64,000 bases of DNA from Mycobacterium sp. ITM-2016-00318 (GCF_002968285.2 NZ_CP134400.1:1984001-2048000); one strand, 5' to 3'; counted from the first letter of the stretch, positions 1-11,470 are shown. Made by a program: numbers and translations. The notes: generated from the letters alone by a model not told the origin.

Positions 1-543
1 GTAGGGCAGCACGGCGAGGTGGGTGGCCGGGTCGAAGCTGACTTTCGGCGCCGGGAAACCGGCGCCGAGTAGATCCTCGGCGCTCGGGTGGCCGTCCGCG
101 CCGTCGAGGACGACCAGTCGGTCGTCGGAAATGCCCACTGCCGCGGCCGCCTCCTTGGCTGCCGGCAGCAGTGCACTGACGGTGATGAGCATCGTCGCCT
201 TGGAGTCCGTCAGCTGCTTGACGATGTCCTTCGCGGTGAACAGCACGTTGATCGTGGTGGCCGTCGCCCCTGCGCGCAGGATGCCGTGGAAGGCGATGGC
301 GAACGCCGTGCTGTTGGGTGCGAGCAGGCCGACCACATCGCCGACGCCAACACCGCGATCGGCGAGGGCGCCGGCGAATGAATCGATTTTGCCGACCGCA
401 TCGCGGTAGCTGACTTCGGTGCCCTGCTTCGCATCTACCAGGGCGACACGCTCGCCGTCGGCGGCGTCGAGATTGCCGAACAGATAGTCGTAGACGCTGA
501 CCGAGGGAATGTCGACATCGGGGAATGGACTGGCGAAACTCAT
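1..543 (-). CDS. Fatty-acyl/4-coumarate--CoA ligase family protein, N-terminal part (cut by window edge)
   Basis: Only the first 181 codons are inside the window; the C-terminal part lies beyond position 1. The protein starts MSFASPFPDVDIPSVSVYDY and continues with GVGVGDVVGLLAPNS and an alternating-helix region typical of the N-terminal domain of adenylate-forming acyl-CoA ligases (FadD/4CL type). The AMP-binding and A8/A10 motifs would be off-window, so the substrate cannot be judged. Family role: ATP-dependent activation of a carboxylic acid to its CoA thioester through an acyl-adenylate. It is transcribed in the same direction as the YjbR gene upstream (stop at 578), 34 bases away. The family call is fairly secure; the substrate is unknown. 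Confidence 0.75.
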   Translation of the reverse strand, partial: MSFASPFPDVDIPSVSVYDYLFGNLDAADGERVALVDAKQGTEVSYRDAVGKIDSFAGALADRGVGVGDVVGLLAPNSTAFAIAFHGILRAGATATTINVLFTAKDIVKQLTDSKATMLITVSALLPAAKEAAAAVGISDDRLVVLDGADGHPSAEDLLGAGFPAPKVSFDPATHLAVLPY

Positions 544-577
544 GGTTCCGATCGAACCATGTCGACGCGCCGGTGGG

Positions 578-985
578 TCAGCCGCCGTCGAGCTGCTTGA
601 CCAGCTTCTTGGGGGCGACCATTCGGTAGGACGCGTCGACCAGTTCGCGCACCTCACCCCAGTCGACCTTCTTCCTGGCGGTGAGGTCAAGCCCGAGCCA
701 GCCGGCCGATCCGAGGTAGGCGGGGAAGAAGAACCGGGTGTCCTGCTCGAGTGCCCTGCGGTCGCTTTGGTCGACTTTGACCATGATCGACCGCGGATAT
801 TGGATGTAGTCGCCGCCCTTGATCGACGGCTTGGCGCTGCCCCCGTACATCGCGAAGATCTTCGTTGCGAAGAACGAGGGCCTTCCGTGCGACACCTTCT
901 CGTACGCCTCCGGAAAGCCCAAGGTGATCGTCCGCACCTCGGCGAGAACGGGATCGTCGTCGTGAAACATGATCGGGTGCGGCAT
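578..985 (-). CDS. MmcQ/YjbR-like DNA-binding-fold protein
   Basis: A 135-residue protein beginning MPHPIMFHDDDPVLAEVRTI. It has the YjbR/MmcQ pattern: an early GFPEAYEKVSHGRPSFF segment, a central FAMYGG strand pair, and a C-terminal VDWGEVRELVDASYRMVAPKKLVKQ helix. The open frame extends upstream to 1066, but that would overlap the end of the ArsR-SRPBCC gene (stop at 996); starting at 985 gives the usual family length and a 10-base gap. The family has a CyaY-like fold, and some members are called DNA-binding, but no molecular function is established. It is probably co-transcribed with the ArsR-SRPBCC gene upstream. Confidence 0.75.
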   Translation of the reverse strand: MPHPIMFHDDDPVLAEVRTITLGFPEAYEKVSHGRPSFFATKIFAMYGGSAKPSIKGGDYIQYPRSIMVKVDQSDRRALEQDTRFFFPAYLGSAGWLGLDLTARKKVDWGEVRELVDASYRMVAPKKLVKQLDGG

Positions 986-995
986 TGGTGCCAAG

Positions 996-1808
996 TTACC
1001 CGTTGCGCGACATCTGCTGGGCCCGCACGTCGGCATGCATCTCCCACGGAGCCTGGGGCAGCACATGCCCGGTTTCCAACAGCGACTTCAAGTTCGACAT
1101 GACCGCCGCCCAGCCCGCCGCGGCCACGTCGCGGTTCGATGCGTCAGGGATGTCGGTGTGGGTCACCGTCAGCCGGACGATGTCATGGTGCGGTTCGATG
1201 TCGAAACGCACGACGGACGGCAGGCCCGCCTCATCTGCGCCGAACGTGATGACCAGTCGACGCGGCGGCGTCGCTTCGATCACCTCGCCCTCGATGTCGG
1301 CGATCCCCGAACCGTCGGTGCGCAGATGCTCCCAGCGCGAGCCCGGCTGCCAGTCGGACACATTGCTGTGACCCCAGTACTTGGCGGTGAGGTCGGCGTC
1401 GGTGAGCGCCTCCCATACCTTCTCCGGCGTGCTGTGGATGTAGGTCACGTACACAAACGACGGCTTGTCGTCCGTTGCGGTCATGTCCGTCTCCTCTGCT
1501 TGTTGCTTCACCGCACGCAGCGTGTGAAGACGCGAATATTCGAACTGTTCAATCCAGCGATGGCCAATCTCGTGCAGCGGAATGGGATTCAAGTAGTGCA
1601 GCTTGAGCCGCCCATGTCGCACGGTGCTGATGAGGTTGGCCGCCTCGAGCACCGCCAGATGCTGGCTGACCGACTGCCGCGCCATTTCGAGGTACTCGCA
1701 CAACTGGCCGAGTGTCTGCCCGTTGTCCTGCCGCAGCCGATCAAGCAGCAGGCGACGACCCGGGTCGGCCAGCGCCTTGAACACCAGATCCGCCGGGTCA
1801 TCCGCCAT
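996..1808 (-). CDS. ArsR-family HTH regulator fused to an SRPBCC (AHSA1) domain
   Basis: A single 270-residue reading frame. Residues about 1-85 form an ArsR winged helix (MADDPADLVFKALADPGRR, recognition-helix region MARQSVSQHLAVLEAA, wing HGRLKLHYLNP). Residues about 110-265 form an SRPBCC/AHSA1 ligand-binding domain (YVTYIHSTPEKVWEALTD, YWGHSNVSDWQPGS, GWAAVMSNLKSLLETG). These two are more often separate adjacent genes; an internal Met at the junction (about residue 109, in EETDMTATDD) looks like the old start of the second gene. No metal-binding Cys pair is present, so arsenic sensing is unlikely. Likely role (inference): autoregulated transcription factor sensing a hydrophobic ligand. 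It is divergent from ligA. Confidence 0.85.
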   Translation of the reverse strand: MADDPADLVFKALADPGRRLLLDRLRQDNGQTLGQLCEYLEMARQSVSQHLAVLEAANLISTVRHGRLKLHYLNPIPLHEIGHRWIEQFEYSRLHTLRAVKQQAEETDMTATDDKPSFVYVTYIHSTPEKVWEALTDADLTAKYWGHSNVSDWQPGSRWEHLRTDGSGIADIEGEVIEATPPRRLVITFGADEAGLPSVVRFDIEPHHDIVRLTVTHTDIPDASNRDVAAAGWAAVMSNLKSLLETGHVLPQAPWEMHADVRAQQMSRNG

Positions 1809-1819
1809 CCGACCATTAT

Positions 1820-1835
1820 GCAGGCATATACCTGC
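1820..1835. promoter_or_regulatory. Inverted repeat, candidate ArsR-type operator
   Basis: GCAGG-CATATA-CCTGC is a dyad with 5-base perfect arms, 12 bases upstream of the ATG of the ArsR-SRPBCC gene. A further half-site-like CCTGC lies at about 1847. Placement in the 92-base divergent gap with ligA fits an autorepressor site; it might also touch ligA expression. Binding is inferred only from position and symmetry. Confidence 0.45.
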
Positions 1836-1891
1836 CTATTGTCAAACCTGCATGCCTTTCCGTCGCCGAGCCTGTCTTAGTCCTCCGATAG

Positions 1892-4006
<2,115 letters not shown>

Positions 4007-4073
4007 CCCTCGAGTTTGTCGCCCGCTTCGGCCGGGAATGCGTTCGCAGAACCGAATCATAGGGAGTGAACCG

Positions 4074-4328
4074 ATGACGATCTGCGCGACGTGCGGTAAC
4101 GACTACGACAAGGCGTTCACCGTGACCTGGCCCGACGGCCGTAGCGAGAACTTCGACAGCGTCGAGTGCGCCGCAGCCCAGCTGGCGCCCGAATGCGCCC
4201 ACTGCGGATGCCGGATCCTCGGGCACGGCATCGAGACCGACGAAGGCATGTTCTGCTGCGCGCACTGTGCCAGGAAGGACAGCAGCGCCGACGTCAACGA
4301 CCGCTGGCCGGTGCCCGCAGGCGGCTGA
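4074..4328 (+). CDS. Cys-rich small protein, prokaryotic metallothionein-like
   Basis: 84 residues with nine Cys (4, 7, 32, 41, 44, 46, 61, 62, 65) and three His (43, 51, 64). The second half, CAHCGCRI then a loop and GMFCCAHCARK, closely resembles the CxCxC...YCCxxCA pattern of bacterial metallothioneins of the SmtA/BmtA type. The first half adds a separate CATC zinc-ribbon-like knuckle and a FDSVEC segment. Likely role (inference): binding or buffering Zn(II), Cd(II) or Cu(I) in the cytoplasm. It lies 67 bases after ligA on the same strand and converges with the ACT protein gene. The start ATG is preceded by AGGGAGTG. Confidence 0.7.
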   Translation: MTICATCGNDYDKAFTVTWPDGRSENFDSVECAAAQLAPECAHCGCRILGHGIETDEGMFCCAHCARKDSSADVNDRWPVPAGG

Positions 4329-4332
4329 CGCG

Positions 4333-4992
4333 TCAGCGCAGAATCGTGGCGACGATCCCCGCGAGGTAGCCAAGGCGAGCCACCTCCGACGGCCGGAACT
4401 CCGGGCCGCCGGGTCGGCCGAGAACCACCGCGGTGTGCTGGTCGCCCAACGGTGCGGCGGCCAGCGTGGTGTTCATGTCCCGCCACACTTGCGGCATCCA
4501 ATCAGCTTCGCCGTCAAGCGATTTCGCGGTGTCCAGCGGTAGCCACGGCACTTCGTTGATGTGGGTTTCTGGCGCTCCGTGGCTGCCCACCATGCGGTCG
4601 ATGCCCGATTCGGTCAGCCGCACCACGGTGCACCAACCGACGCGCAACACCCGCGGCGCCTCGTCGGCCAGTACTTGAAGCTTCGCCGGCTTGCCCGGCG
4701 CGGCAGCGATGTGGTCGACCAGCTCCAGTTCCCGATGCGCCTCCAACAGACCGGTGTGCGGCCGGATGCTGTCGACCCGCACTCCTCTGAGGTTCTCCGC
4801 AGCAGTGATCAACATGTCGGGCATCGCGCCAGGGGGCAGATCGACGATCATGTCGTCAATCGCGTAGCCCGTGCCGCGCTCGACCACGTCGAGGGACAGG
4901 ATGTCGGCGCCGACCGAACCCAGCGCCACCGCCAAGGAGCCGAGGCTGCCTGGCCTGTCTTCCAGCTGGACCCGCAGCATGAACGAAGGCAC
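4333..4992 (-). CDS. ACT-domain amino-acid-binding protein (Rv3013-like)
   Basis: 219 residues from a GTG start (VPSFMLRVQLEDRPGSLGSL). The first 75 residues form an ACT domain with the typical DRPGSLG loop and LSLDVVERG strand; the C-terminal half, with SLDGEADWMPQ and VVLGRPGGPEFRPSEVARLG, is a conserved mycobacterial extension of unknown function. The open frame could start at 5154, but the shorter version matches the known homologue length (about 218) and leaves room for the gatC promoter. ACT domains usually bind amino acids; no catalytic domain is attached, so the role is unknown. It is divergent from gatC. Confidence 0.8.
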   Translation of the reverse strand: MPSFMLRVQLEDRPGSLGSLAVALGSVGADILSLDVVERGTGYAIDDMIVDLPPGAMPDMLITAAENLRGVRVDSIRPHTGLLEAHRELELVDHIAAAPGKPAKLQVLADEAPRVLRVGWCTVVRLTESGIDRMVGSHGAPETHINEVPWLPLDTAKSLDGEADWMPQVWRDMNTTLAAAPLGDQHTAVVLGRPGGPEFRPSEVARLGYLAGIVATILR

Positions 4993-5096
4993 GCGCAACA
5001 CTGTTTCACAGGGCAGCGGGGTCGGCATGCCGATGCGACGACCGCTTGCGGGAGGAGCCGACGGGCCGGGGTGACGCCTGACTAGGCTTGCATGTC

Positions 5097-5396
5097 GTGT
5101 CCCAGATCTCCCGAGATGAGGTAGCCCATCTCGCCCGCCTGGCTCGGCTCGCACTGAGCGACGACGAGCTGGACGGCTTCGCAGGCCAGCTCGGAGCCAT
5201 CATCGAGCACGTCAGCCAGATCCAGGCCGTCGACGTCACCGACGTCGAGGCCACGGACAACCCGCTGACGTCGGTGAATGTCACCCGTCCCGACGTCGTC
5301 GAGCCGGGGTTGTCGCAAGAGCAGGCGCTGGCGCAGGCGCCGAAGTCGGCCGAGGGCCGCTTCGCGGTGCCGCGGATCCTGGGGGAGCCGGAATGA
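5097..5396 (+). CDS. gatC: Asp-tRNA(Asn)/Glu-tRNA(Gln) amidotransferase subunit C
   Basis: 99 residues starting [20 protein letters not shown], the standard GatC helix, followed by [13 protein letters not shown] and a C-terminal [13 protein letters not shown] tail. GatC is the small scaffold joining GatA and GatB in the GatCAB amidotransferase, which turns mischarged Glu-tRNA(Gln) and Asp-tRNA(Asn) into the correct species. The GTG at 5097 is chosen over an in-frame TTG at 5088 because it matches homologues. The stop overlaps the gatA start by 4 bases (ATGA), implying translational coupling. Confidence 0.96.
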   Translation: MSQISRDEVAHLARLARLALSDDELDGFAGQLGAIIEHVSQIQAVDVTDVEATDNPLTSVNVTRPDVVEPGLSQEQALAQAPKSAEGRFAVPRILGEPE

Positions 5397-6883
5397 CGGC
5401 TTCTGGCGATCTCCCCAGGCTGGACGGCGCGACGCTCGGCGCCAAGATCGCGGCCAAAGAGGTGTCGTCGGTCGAGGTCACCCGGGCCTGCCTGGACCGA
5501 ATCGCCGACACCGACGGCGAGTACAAGGCGTTCCTGCACGTCGCGGAGGACGCGGCGCTGGCCGCAGCCGCGGCCGTCGATGCCGCGGTCGCCGCGGGAG
5601 AGGCGCTGCCGTCGCCGCTCGCCGGGGTCCCACTGGCGCTCAAGGACGTCTTCACCACCACCGACATGCCGACCACCTGCGGGTCGAGGATCCTCGAGGG
5701 TTGGACGTCGCCGTACGACTCGACGGTCGCGGCCCGATTACGTGCCGCGGGAATCCCCATCCTGGGCAAGACGAACATGGACGAGTTCGCGATGGGATCG
5801 TCCACCGAGAACTCGGCGTTCGGCCCGACGCGCAACCCATGGGACGTAGAGCGGGTGCCGGGCGGATCCGGCGGCGGCAGTGCTGCCGCGCTCGCGGCGT
5901 TCCAGGCCCCGCTGGCCATCGGTTCGGACACCGGCGGATCGATCCGCCAGCCCGCCGCGCTGACTGCGACCGTCGGCGTCAAACCCACCTACGGCACGGT
6001 GTCGAGGTACGGACTGATCGCGTGCGCGTCGTCGCTGGATCAGGGCGGGCCGTGCGCGCGCACGGTGCTCGACACTGCGCTGCTGCACCAGGTGATCGCC
6101 GGACACGACCCGAGGGATTCGACGTCTATCGACGCCGACGTGCCCGATATCGTCGCCGCGGCGCGCGCGGGCGCCGGCGGCGACCTGCGCGGTCTGAAGG
6201 TCGGTGTCGTCCGCCAGTTGCGCGGTGACGGCTATCAGGACGGTGTGCTGTCGTCGTTCACCGCCGCCGTGGAGACGCTGACCGAGCTGGGTGCCGACGT
6301 GTCCGAAGTCGACTGCCCGCACTTCGACTACTCGCTGCCCGCCTACTACCTGATCCTGCCGTCTGAAGTGTCGTCGAACCTGGCCCGATTCGACGGAATG
6401 CGCTACGGATTACGTGTCGGTGACGACGGGACGCACAGCGCCGAAGAGGTCATGGGGATCACGCGGGCTGCCGGCTTCGGTCCGGAAGTCAAGCGCCGCA
6501 TCATGATCGGTACGTATGCGCTGTCAGCGGGCTATTACGACGCGTATTACAACCACGCCCAGAAGGTGCGCACGCTGATCGCCCGTGACCTCGATGAGGC
6601 GTACCAGAAGGTGGACGTGCTGATATCGCCTGCAACCCCGACGACCGCGTTCCCGCTGGGGGAGAAGGTCGACGATCCGCTGGCGATGTACCTCTTCGAC
6701 CTCTGCACGCTGCCGCTGAACCTGGCCGGACACTGCGGTATGTCGGTGCCCTCGGGCCTCTCACCCGACGACAATCTGCCGGTCGGACTGCAGATCATGG
6801 CGCCGGCCCTCGCCGACGACCGGCTCTACCGGGTAGGCGCCGCCTATGAGGCGGCCCGAGGGGCACTGCCGACGGCGGTGTAG
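5393..6883 (+). CDS. gatA: Glu-tRNA(Gln) amidotransferase subunit A (amidase)
   Basis: 496 residues of the amidase-signature family. The catalytic triad is visible: Lys84 (LALKDVF), cis-Ser159 (PGGSGGG) and nucleophile Ser183 (DTGGSIRQP), each five residues later than the published K79/S154/S178 numbering as I recall it. GatA releases ammonia from glutamine and channels it to GatB. It overlaps gatC by 4 bases. The window also holds gltX and a tRNA-Gln gene, which fits the indirect Gln-tRNA route of mycobacteria, where non-discriminating GltX makes Glu-tRNA(Gln). Confidence 0.98.
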   Translation: MTASGDLPRLDGATLGAKIAAKEVSSVEVTRACLDRIADTDGEYKAFLHVAEDAALAAAAAVDAAVAAGEALPSPLAGVPLALKDVFTTTDMPTTCGSRILEGWTSPYDSTVAARLRAAGIPILGKTNMDEFAMGSSTENSAFGPTRNPWDVERVPGGSGGGSAAALAAFQAPLAIGSDTGGSIRQPAALTATVGVKPTYGTVSRYGLIACASSLDQGGPCARTVLDTALLHQVIAGHDPRDSTSIDADVPDIVAAARAGAGGDLRGLKVGVVRQLRGDGYQDGVLSSFTAAVETLTELGADVSEVDCPHFDYSLPAYYLILPSEVSSNLARFDGMRYGLRVGDDGTHSAEEVMGITRAAGFGPEVKRRIMIGTYALSAGYYDAYYNHAQKVRTLIARDLDEAYQKVDVLISPATPTTAFPLGEKVDDPLAMYLFDLCTLPLNLAGHCGMSVPSGLSPDDNLPVGLQIMAPALADDRLYRVGAAYEAARGALPTAV

Positions 6884-6954
6884 CCCGACACCGTGCCTGC
6901 AACGGCGACACAGGGGAGGATGGAGCCAGCGCACGCGAGGAGCAGGAGAGGCAG

Positions 6955-7986
6955 ATGCGGATCGGAATCTTGACCGGCGGCGGTGACTGTCCCGGGTTGA
7001 ACGCGGTGATACGGGCGGTCGTGCGTACGTGCGATGTGCGGTACGGCTCGTCGGTCGTCGGATTCCTGGACGGTTGGCGCGGCCTGCTCGAAGACCGTCG
7101 CATCCAGCTGCGCAACGACGACCGCAACGACCGTCTGCTCGCCAAGGGCGGCACCATGCTGGGCACTGCGCGGGTACATCCGGACAAGCTGAAGGCCGGC
7201 CTGGACCAGATCAAGCAGACGCTGGACGACAACGGCATCGACGTGTTGATCCCGATCGGCGGCGAAGGCACGCTGACCGCGGCGCACTGGCTGTCCGAGG
7301 AGAACGTGCCCGTCGTCGGGGTGCCCAAGACCATCGACAACGACATCGACTGCACCGACGTCACGTTCGGCCACGACACCGCCCTCGGGGTCGCCAGCGA
7401 GGCCATCGACCGACTGCACAGCACGGCCGAGTCACATCAGCGGGTGATGCTCGTCGAGGTGATGGGACGCCACGCCGGCTGGATCGCGCTGAACGCGGGG
7501 CTGGCTTCCGGTGCGCACATGACGCTGATCCCCGAGCAGCCCTTCGACGTCGAAGAGGTGTGTCGGTTGATCAAGCAGCGGTTTGTGCGCGGCGATGCGC
7601 ACTTCATCTGCGTGGTCGCCGAGGGCGCCAAACCCGCCGAGGGCTCGATGAAGTTGCGCGAAGGCGGGATCGACGAGTTCGGTCACGAGAAGTTCACCGG
7701 CGTCGCGCAGCAGTTGGCCAGCGAGGTCGAGAAGCGGATCAGCAAGGAGGTGCGGGTGACCGTCCTCGGTCACGTGCAGCGTGGTGGCACGCCGACCCCG
7801 TATGACCGCGTGCTGGCCACCCGGTTCGGCGTCAATGCCGCCGACGCCGCCCACGCCGGGGAGTACGGGATGATGGTCTCGTTGCGGGGACAGGAGATCG
7901 GCCGCGTGCTGCTGGCCGACGCCGTCCGCCAGTTGAAGCTGGTGCCGCAGAGCCGCTACGACGACGCCGCCGAGTTCTTCGGCTGA
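6955..7986 (+). CDS. pfkA: ATP-dependent 6-phosphofructokinase
   Basis: 343 residues starting [20 protein letters not shown], the PFK P-loop-like motif. Phosphorylates fructose 6-phosphate in glycolysis. GGEGT at 102-106 carries Gly at the residue that separates ATP- from PPi-dependent enzymes, while VPKTIDND at 123-130 has Lys where classic ATP enzymes have Gly. This Gly/Lys combination is the mixed type known from actinobacteria and is normally ATP-dependent. The substrate loop MGRHAGW and [13 protein letters not shown] are intact. A good Shine-Dalgarno (AGGAGAGG) precedes the ATG. It sits between gatA and gatB as in M. tuberculosis (Rv3010c). Confidence 0.97.
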   Translation: MRIGILTGGGDCPGLNAVIRAVVRTCDVRYGSSVVGFLDGWRGLLEDRRIQLRNDDRNDRLLAKGGTMLGTARVHPDKLKAGLDQIKQTLDDNGIDVLIPIGGEGTLTAAHWLSEENVPVVGVPKTIDNDIDCTDVTFGHDTALGVASEAIDRLHSTAESHQRVMLVEVMGRHAGWIALNAGLASGAHMTLIPEQPFDVEEVCRLIKQRFVRGDAHFICVVAEGAKPAEGSMKLREGGIDEFGHEKFTGVAQQLASEVEKRISKEVRVTVLGHVQRGGTPTPYDRVLATRFGVNAADAAHAGEYGMMVSLRGQEIGRVLLADAVRQLKLVPQSRYDDAAEFFG

Positions 7987-8032
7987 TTTTCGCCCGGTAA
8001 GCGGGGAAAAGTGACCCACTAGGATCGGAACC

Positions 8033-9535
8033 ATGTCTGTTTCCACCGCTGACCTGGTCGACTACGACGACGTCGTCGCACGCTTCGAGCCGGTGCTCGG
8101 GCTCGAGGTGCACGTCGAACTGTCGACGGCGACCAAGATGTTCTGCGGCTGCGCCAACCGATTCGGCGCGGAGCCCAACACGCAGGTGTGTCCGGTGTGC
8201 CTCGGCCTGCCCGGCTCGCTGCCGGTGCTCAACCAGACCGCCGTCGAGTCCGCGATGCGGATCGGGCTGGCGCTCAACTGCGAGATCGTGTCGTGGTGCC
8301 GGTTCGCCAGGAAGAACTACTTCTATCCGGACATGCCGAAGAACTACCAGATCAGCCAGTACGACGAGCCGATCGCCATCAACGGCTACCTCGACGTTCC
8401 GCTCGACGACGGCAGCATCTGGCGGATCGAGATCGAACGCGCCCATATGGAGGAAGACACCGGCAAGCTCACCCACCTCGGCAGCGGGACCGGGCGTATC
8501 GAGGGCGCGACGACATCGCTGATCGACTACAACCGCGCCGGTGTGCCGCTGATCGAGATCGTCACCAAGCCGATCGAGGGCACCGGCGCACGCGCTCCCG
8601 AGATCGCCCGCGCATATGTGACGGCGCTTCGGGACATGTTGCGCGCTCTCGGTGTCTCCGATGTGCGGATGGATCAGGGTTCGATGCGATGCGACTCGAA
8701 CGTCTCACTCATGCCGACCGGCGCGACGGAGTTCGGCACCCGCACCGAGACCAAGAACGTGAACTCGCTCAAGAGTGTCGAGGTCGCGGTCCGCTACGAG
8801 ATGCGCAGGCAGGCAGCTGTTCTGGACTCAGGCGAGAAGGTTCACCAGGAAACCAGGCATTTCCACGAGGACGGCTACACCTCGCCTGGCCGCAGCAAGG
8901 AAACCTCGCAGGACTACCGGTATTTCCCCGAACCCGACCTCGAGCCGATCGCGCCCGACGCCGAGTTCGTGGAGAAGCTGCGGGAGACCATCCCCGAATA
9001 CCCCTGGCTGCAACGCAAACGGATACAAGAGGACTGGAACATCTCCGACGAGGTGATGCGCGACCTCGTGAACATCGGCGCGCTCGACCTGATCGCCGCG
9101 ACCGTCGCGCAGGGGGCGTCCAGCGAGGCCGCTCGGGCGTGGTGGGGAAACTTCCTGGTCCAGAAGGCCAACGAGTCAGGCGTCGAACTCGACGCGCTGA
9201 AGATCACGGCCGCACAGATCGCCGCGGTGGTGGCGCTGGTCGACGAGGGCAAGCTGTCCAACAAGCTGGCCCGCGAGGTTGTCGAGGGTGTGCTGGCCGG
9301 TGAAGGCGAGCCGGCTGACGTGATGAAGGCGCGCGGCCTCGAACTGGTGCGCGACGATTCGCTGATGCAGGCGGCAGTGGACGAAGCGCTGGCCGCCAAT
9401 CCCGATGTGGCGGAAAAGATCCGGGGCGGCAAGGTGCAGGCGGCCGGTGCGATCGTCGGCGCGGTGATGAAGGCGACGAAGGGTCAGGCCGATGCCGCAC
9501 GTGTGCGCGAGTTGGTGCTGGCGGCCTGCACCTAG
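8033..9535 (+). CDS. gatB: Asp/Glu-tRNA amidotransferase subunit B
   Basis: 500 residues. GatB binds the mischarged tRNA, phosphorylates the acyl side chain with ATP and transfers ammonia from GatA. Visible: [19 protein letters not shown] and [16 protein letters not shown] (zinc-binding Cys region), [27 protein letters not shown], and a C-terminal YqeY-like tRNA-binding domain from about residue 350 to the end. It is separated from gatCA by pfkA, as in other mycobacteria. Its stop directly abuts the start of the next gene. Confidence 0.98.
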   Translation: MSVSTADLVDYDDVVARFEPVLGLEVHVELSTATKMFCGCANRFGAEPNTQVCPVCLGLPGSLPVLNQTAVESAMRIGLALNCEIVSWCRFARKNYFYPDMPKNYQISQYDEPIAINGYLDVPLDDGSIWRIEIERAHMEEDTGKLTHLGSGTGRIEGATTSLIDYNRAGVPLIEIVTKPIEGTGARAPEIARAYVTALRDMLRALGVSDVRMDQGSMRCDSNVSLMPTGATEFGTRTETKNVNSLKSVEVAVRYEMRRQAAVLDSGEKVHQETRHFHEDGYTSPGRSKETSQDYRYFPEPDLEPIAPDAEFVEKLRETIPEYPWLQRKRIQEDWNISDEVMRDLVNIGALDLIAATVAQGASSEAARAWWGNFLVQKANESGVELDALKITAAQIAAVVALVDEGKLSNKLAREVVEGVLAGEGEPADVMKARGLELVRDDSLMQAAVDEALAANPDVAEKIRGGKVQAAGAIVGAVMKATKGQADAARVRELVLAACT

Positions 9536-10327
9536 ATGGCAGGGGTCGACGCTGAACTGCTGGCGGTCGTCGAACGTTCGCCGACGGCCACCGACGCGCA
9601 CGACCGCGCCGGTTGGGTCGGGCTGTTCGCCGCCGACGGGCGCGTCGAGGACCCGTACGGGTCGCGTCCCCATGTGGGACAGGAGAACATCGCTCGGTTC
9701 TACGACACGTTCATCGCGCCCCGCCGGATCGTCTTCCACCGCGACGTCGATGTCGCCGTCGATGCGGCGGTGGTGCGCGATCTGACGCTGGAGATCGCGA
9801 TGGGTCGGGAAGTGACGCTGAACGTTCCGATGCATCTGCGCTACGACCTGAGGCGCCTCGATGGCGACTGGGAGATCGAGCGACTGCGCGCACATTGGGA
9901 ATTGCCGACCATGGTCGCGCAGATGCTGCGCCGGGGCTGCAAGGCACTGCCGGTTTCCGCGCGATTGGGCGCAGAGTTGTTGCGTAATCAGGGGCTCGGC
10001 GGGACGGCGGGTTTCATATCCGGCTTCCGGCGGCCGAGCCGCCGTCAAAAGCGTTGTGTCGAAGCATTTCTCGACGCGGCCGTGACCGGGGATGAGGTGT
10101 CGTCGAGGCGCACGATGAGCGGCGGGGCATCGGTGAGCGTCGGCGAGCAGACTGCGATTTCGGTGGGCCAGTTCGTCGACCGTGTGCGGGGCGGCCGCTG
10201 GTTCAAGATGATCGCGGCGGGCGACACCGTCAGCGCGTCGGTCGACACGCCGTCGGGACGTGGTGTGGTGTTCTGCGAAGTGGCCCGCACGACGCGGGGT
10301 ATCACGCGCGTGCGCTACTTCGCCTGA
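9536..10327 (+). CDS. NTF2/SnoaL-like domain protein
   Basis: 263 residues. The N-terminal 130 residues read as a SnoaL/ketosteroid-isomerase-like cone fold (AGWVGLFAADGRVEDPYGSR, HVGQENIARFYDTFI, LRYDLRRLDGDWEIERLRAHWE). The C-terminal half is a second, more diverged domain (RQKRCVEAFLDAAVTGDE, GRGVVFCEVARTTRGITRVRYF) that may be another alpha+beta cone. Such proteins bind hydrophobic ligands or catalyse isomerisation or dehydration; the substrate is unknown. The ATG at 9536 directly follows the gatB TAG with no gap, so it is likely translated from the same message. Confidence 0.7.
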   Translation: MAGVDAELLAVVERSPTATDAHDRAGWVGLFAADGRVEDPYGSRPHVGQENIARFYDTFIAPRRIVFHRDVDVAVDAAVVRDLTLEIAMGREVTLNVPMHLRYDLRRLDGDWEIERLRAHWELPTMVAQMLRRGCKALPVSARLGAELLRNQGLGGTAGFISGFRRPSRRQKRCVEAFLDAAVTGDEVSSRRTMSGGASVSVGEQTAISVGQFVDRVRGGRWFKMIAAGDTVSASVDTPSGRGVVFCEVARTTRGITRVRYFA

Positions 10328-10348
10328 CCAGTGCTGCGGCGGGCAGAT

Positions 10349-11470
10349 CTAGGTGTTGTCGGCTCTGTTGCGCGGGAAGCCGCCGCCCGACGGGAACACC
10401 GGGAAGACGACGTCGTCGAGTTTTTCCGGGTCACCTGTGGTCTTGTTCACCGTGGCGCCCCAGACGTTCCCGTCCGGCGAGGTCTGCAGCGCCCACGCGT
10501 GACCGTGCACGTCCTGGCGGACCACCTCGGGTTCGCCGGTGACCGAGCCGGTGTCGGGAGCCAGTCGCACGGCGACCGTCTGCTTGGGGTTGATCAGGTT
10601 GACGAGCACGGTGCCGTCCAGCGCCGCACAGCCCGCCACCCCCGGCTTGTCGGGCCAGGTCCACACGGTCGAGGTCTTCGAATCCTTGGCGATGCGTTGC
10701 AGCCGATCGGCAGTCGGGGTGCGGTCGGCGATGTAGAGCGAGCCGTCCGACGGATCGACGCACAGGCCGCCGCCTGAGCCCAGCCCCGACATCGCCGTGG
10801 TCTGCGGTGCCTGGTTGACCGTCGTCGGCTGCTCGATGCGCAGCAACTTGCCCGCAGGCGAAGCCGGGTCGGCAGCCAGGCCGGGGTCGCCGGCGTCGCC
10901 GGTGAGGACGACCAGCGTGGTAGGGCTGGTGAACTGCAGGGCGCCCATGTTGCCGGTGGCGCCCTTGGGAATGCCGGTGAAGATCGGCTTAGGGACATCG
11001 CCGTCGGCGATGCGGATCACCCGGTTGTCAGTCGGCGTGCTGACATAGGCGTACATCAGCCGGTCCTGCGAGTACGTCGGCGACAAGACGATGTCCATCA
11101 GCCCGCCGTCACCGCTGCCGTCGACAGGTATGACAGTCTTGACCTTGGGTTCCGCCCGCACCGACACCTCTTTGACCGCGCCGGTGACGCGTTCGGCGAC
11201 CAACGCCGACTGACTGTCGGGAAGCATGATCAACCCGCTCGTGCTTTCCAGGCAGCCCTGCATCACATTGGGCGCCGGGCACTCCTTCGGGAACGGCTTC
11301 GCAGGCAGCGGGGGCGGCGGCGGGGGACTCGAGCTGGGCCCCGGCCGCAGTTCAGGCTCTTCGGTGAACGGCTGCGACTGTGCGTTGTCGAATCGCGCAC
11401 ATCCGGAGAGAGCGAGCAACCCCGCGCAGGACAATGCGACGACACCCCGCAACGGCCCGCGCAGATTCAT
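10349..11470 (-). CDS. lppZ: Lipoprotein LppZ, sorbosone-dehydrogenase-like beta-propeller
   Basis: 373 residues with a lipoprotein signal: MNLRGPLRGV, a hydrophobic core and lipobox LSGC (Cys24), then a Pro/Ser-rich linker. The mature part carries blade motifs of the glucose/sorbosone dehydrogenase propeller: GDGGLMDIVLSPTYSQD, YAYVSTPTDNRVIRIADG, LTGDAGDPGLAADPASPAGK. The open frame extends upstream to 11584, but the start at 11470 puts the signal peptide at the N-terminus and equals my memory of Rv3006 (373 residues). It is membrane-anchored outside the cytoplasm; a PQQ-type enzymatic role is suggested by the fold but unproven. Divergent from the DoxX gene. Confidence 0.92.
   Translation of the reverse strand: MNLRGPLRGVVALSCAGLLALSGCARFDNAQSQPFTEEPELRPGPSSSPPPPPPLPAKPFPKECPAPNVMQGCLESTSGLIMLPDSQSALVAERVTGAVKEVSVRAEPKVKTVIPVDGSGDGGLMDIVLSPTYSQDRLMYAYVSTPTDNRVIRIADGDVPKPIFTGIPKGATGNMGALQFTSPTTLVVLTGDAGDPGLAADPASPAGKLLRIEQPTTVNQAPQTTAMSGLGSGGGLCVDPSDGSLYIADRTPTADRLQRIAKDSKTSTVWTWPDKPGVAGCAALDGTVLVNLINPKQTVAVRLAPDTGSVTGEPEVVRQDVHGHAWALQTSPDGNVWGATVNKTTGDPEKLDDVVFPVFPSGGGFPRNRADNT

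Noticed and set aside
6955..7986. PPi-dependent phosphofructokinase
   Set aside because: Lys125 is PPi-like, but Gly in GGEGT at 102-106 indicates ATP use; the combination is typical of actinobacterial ATP enzymes.
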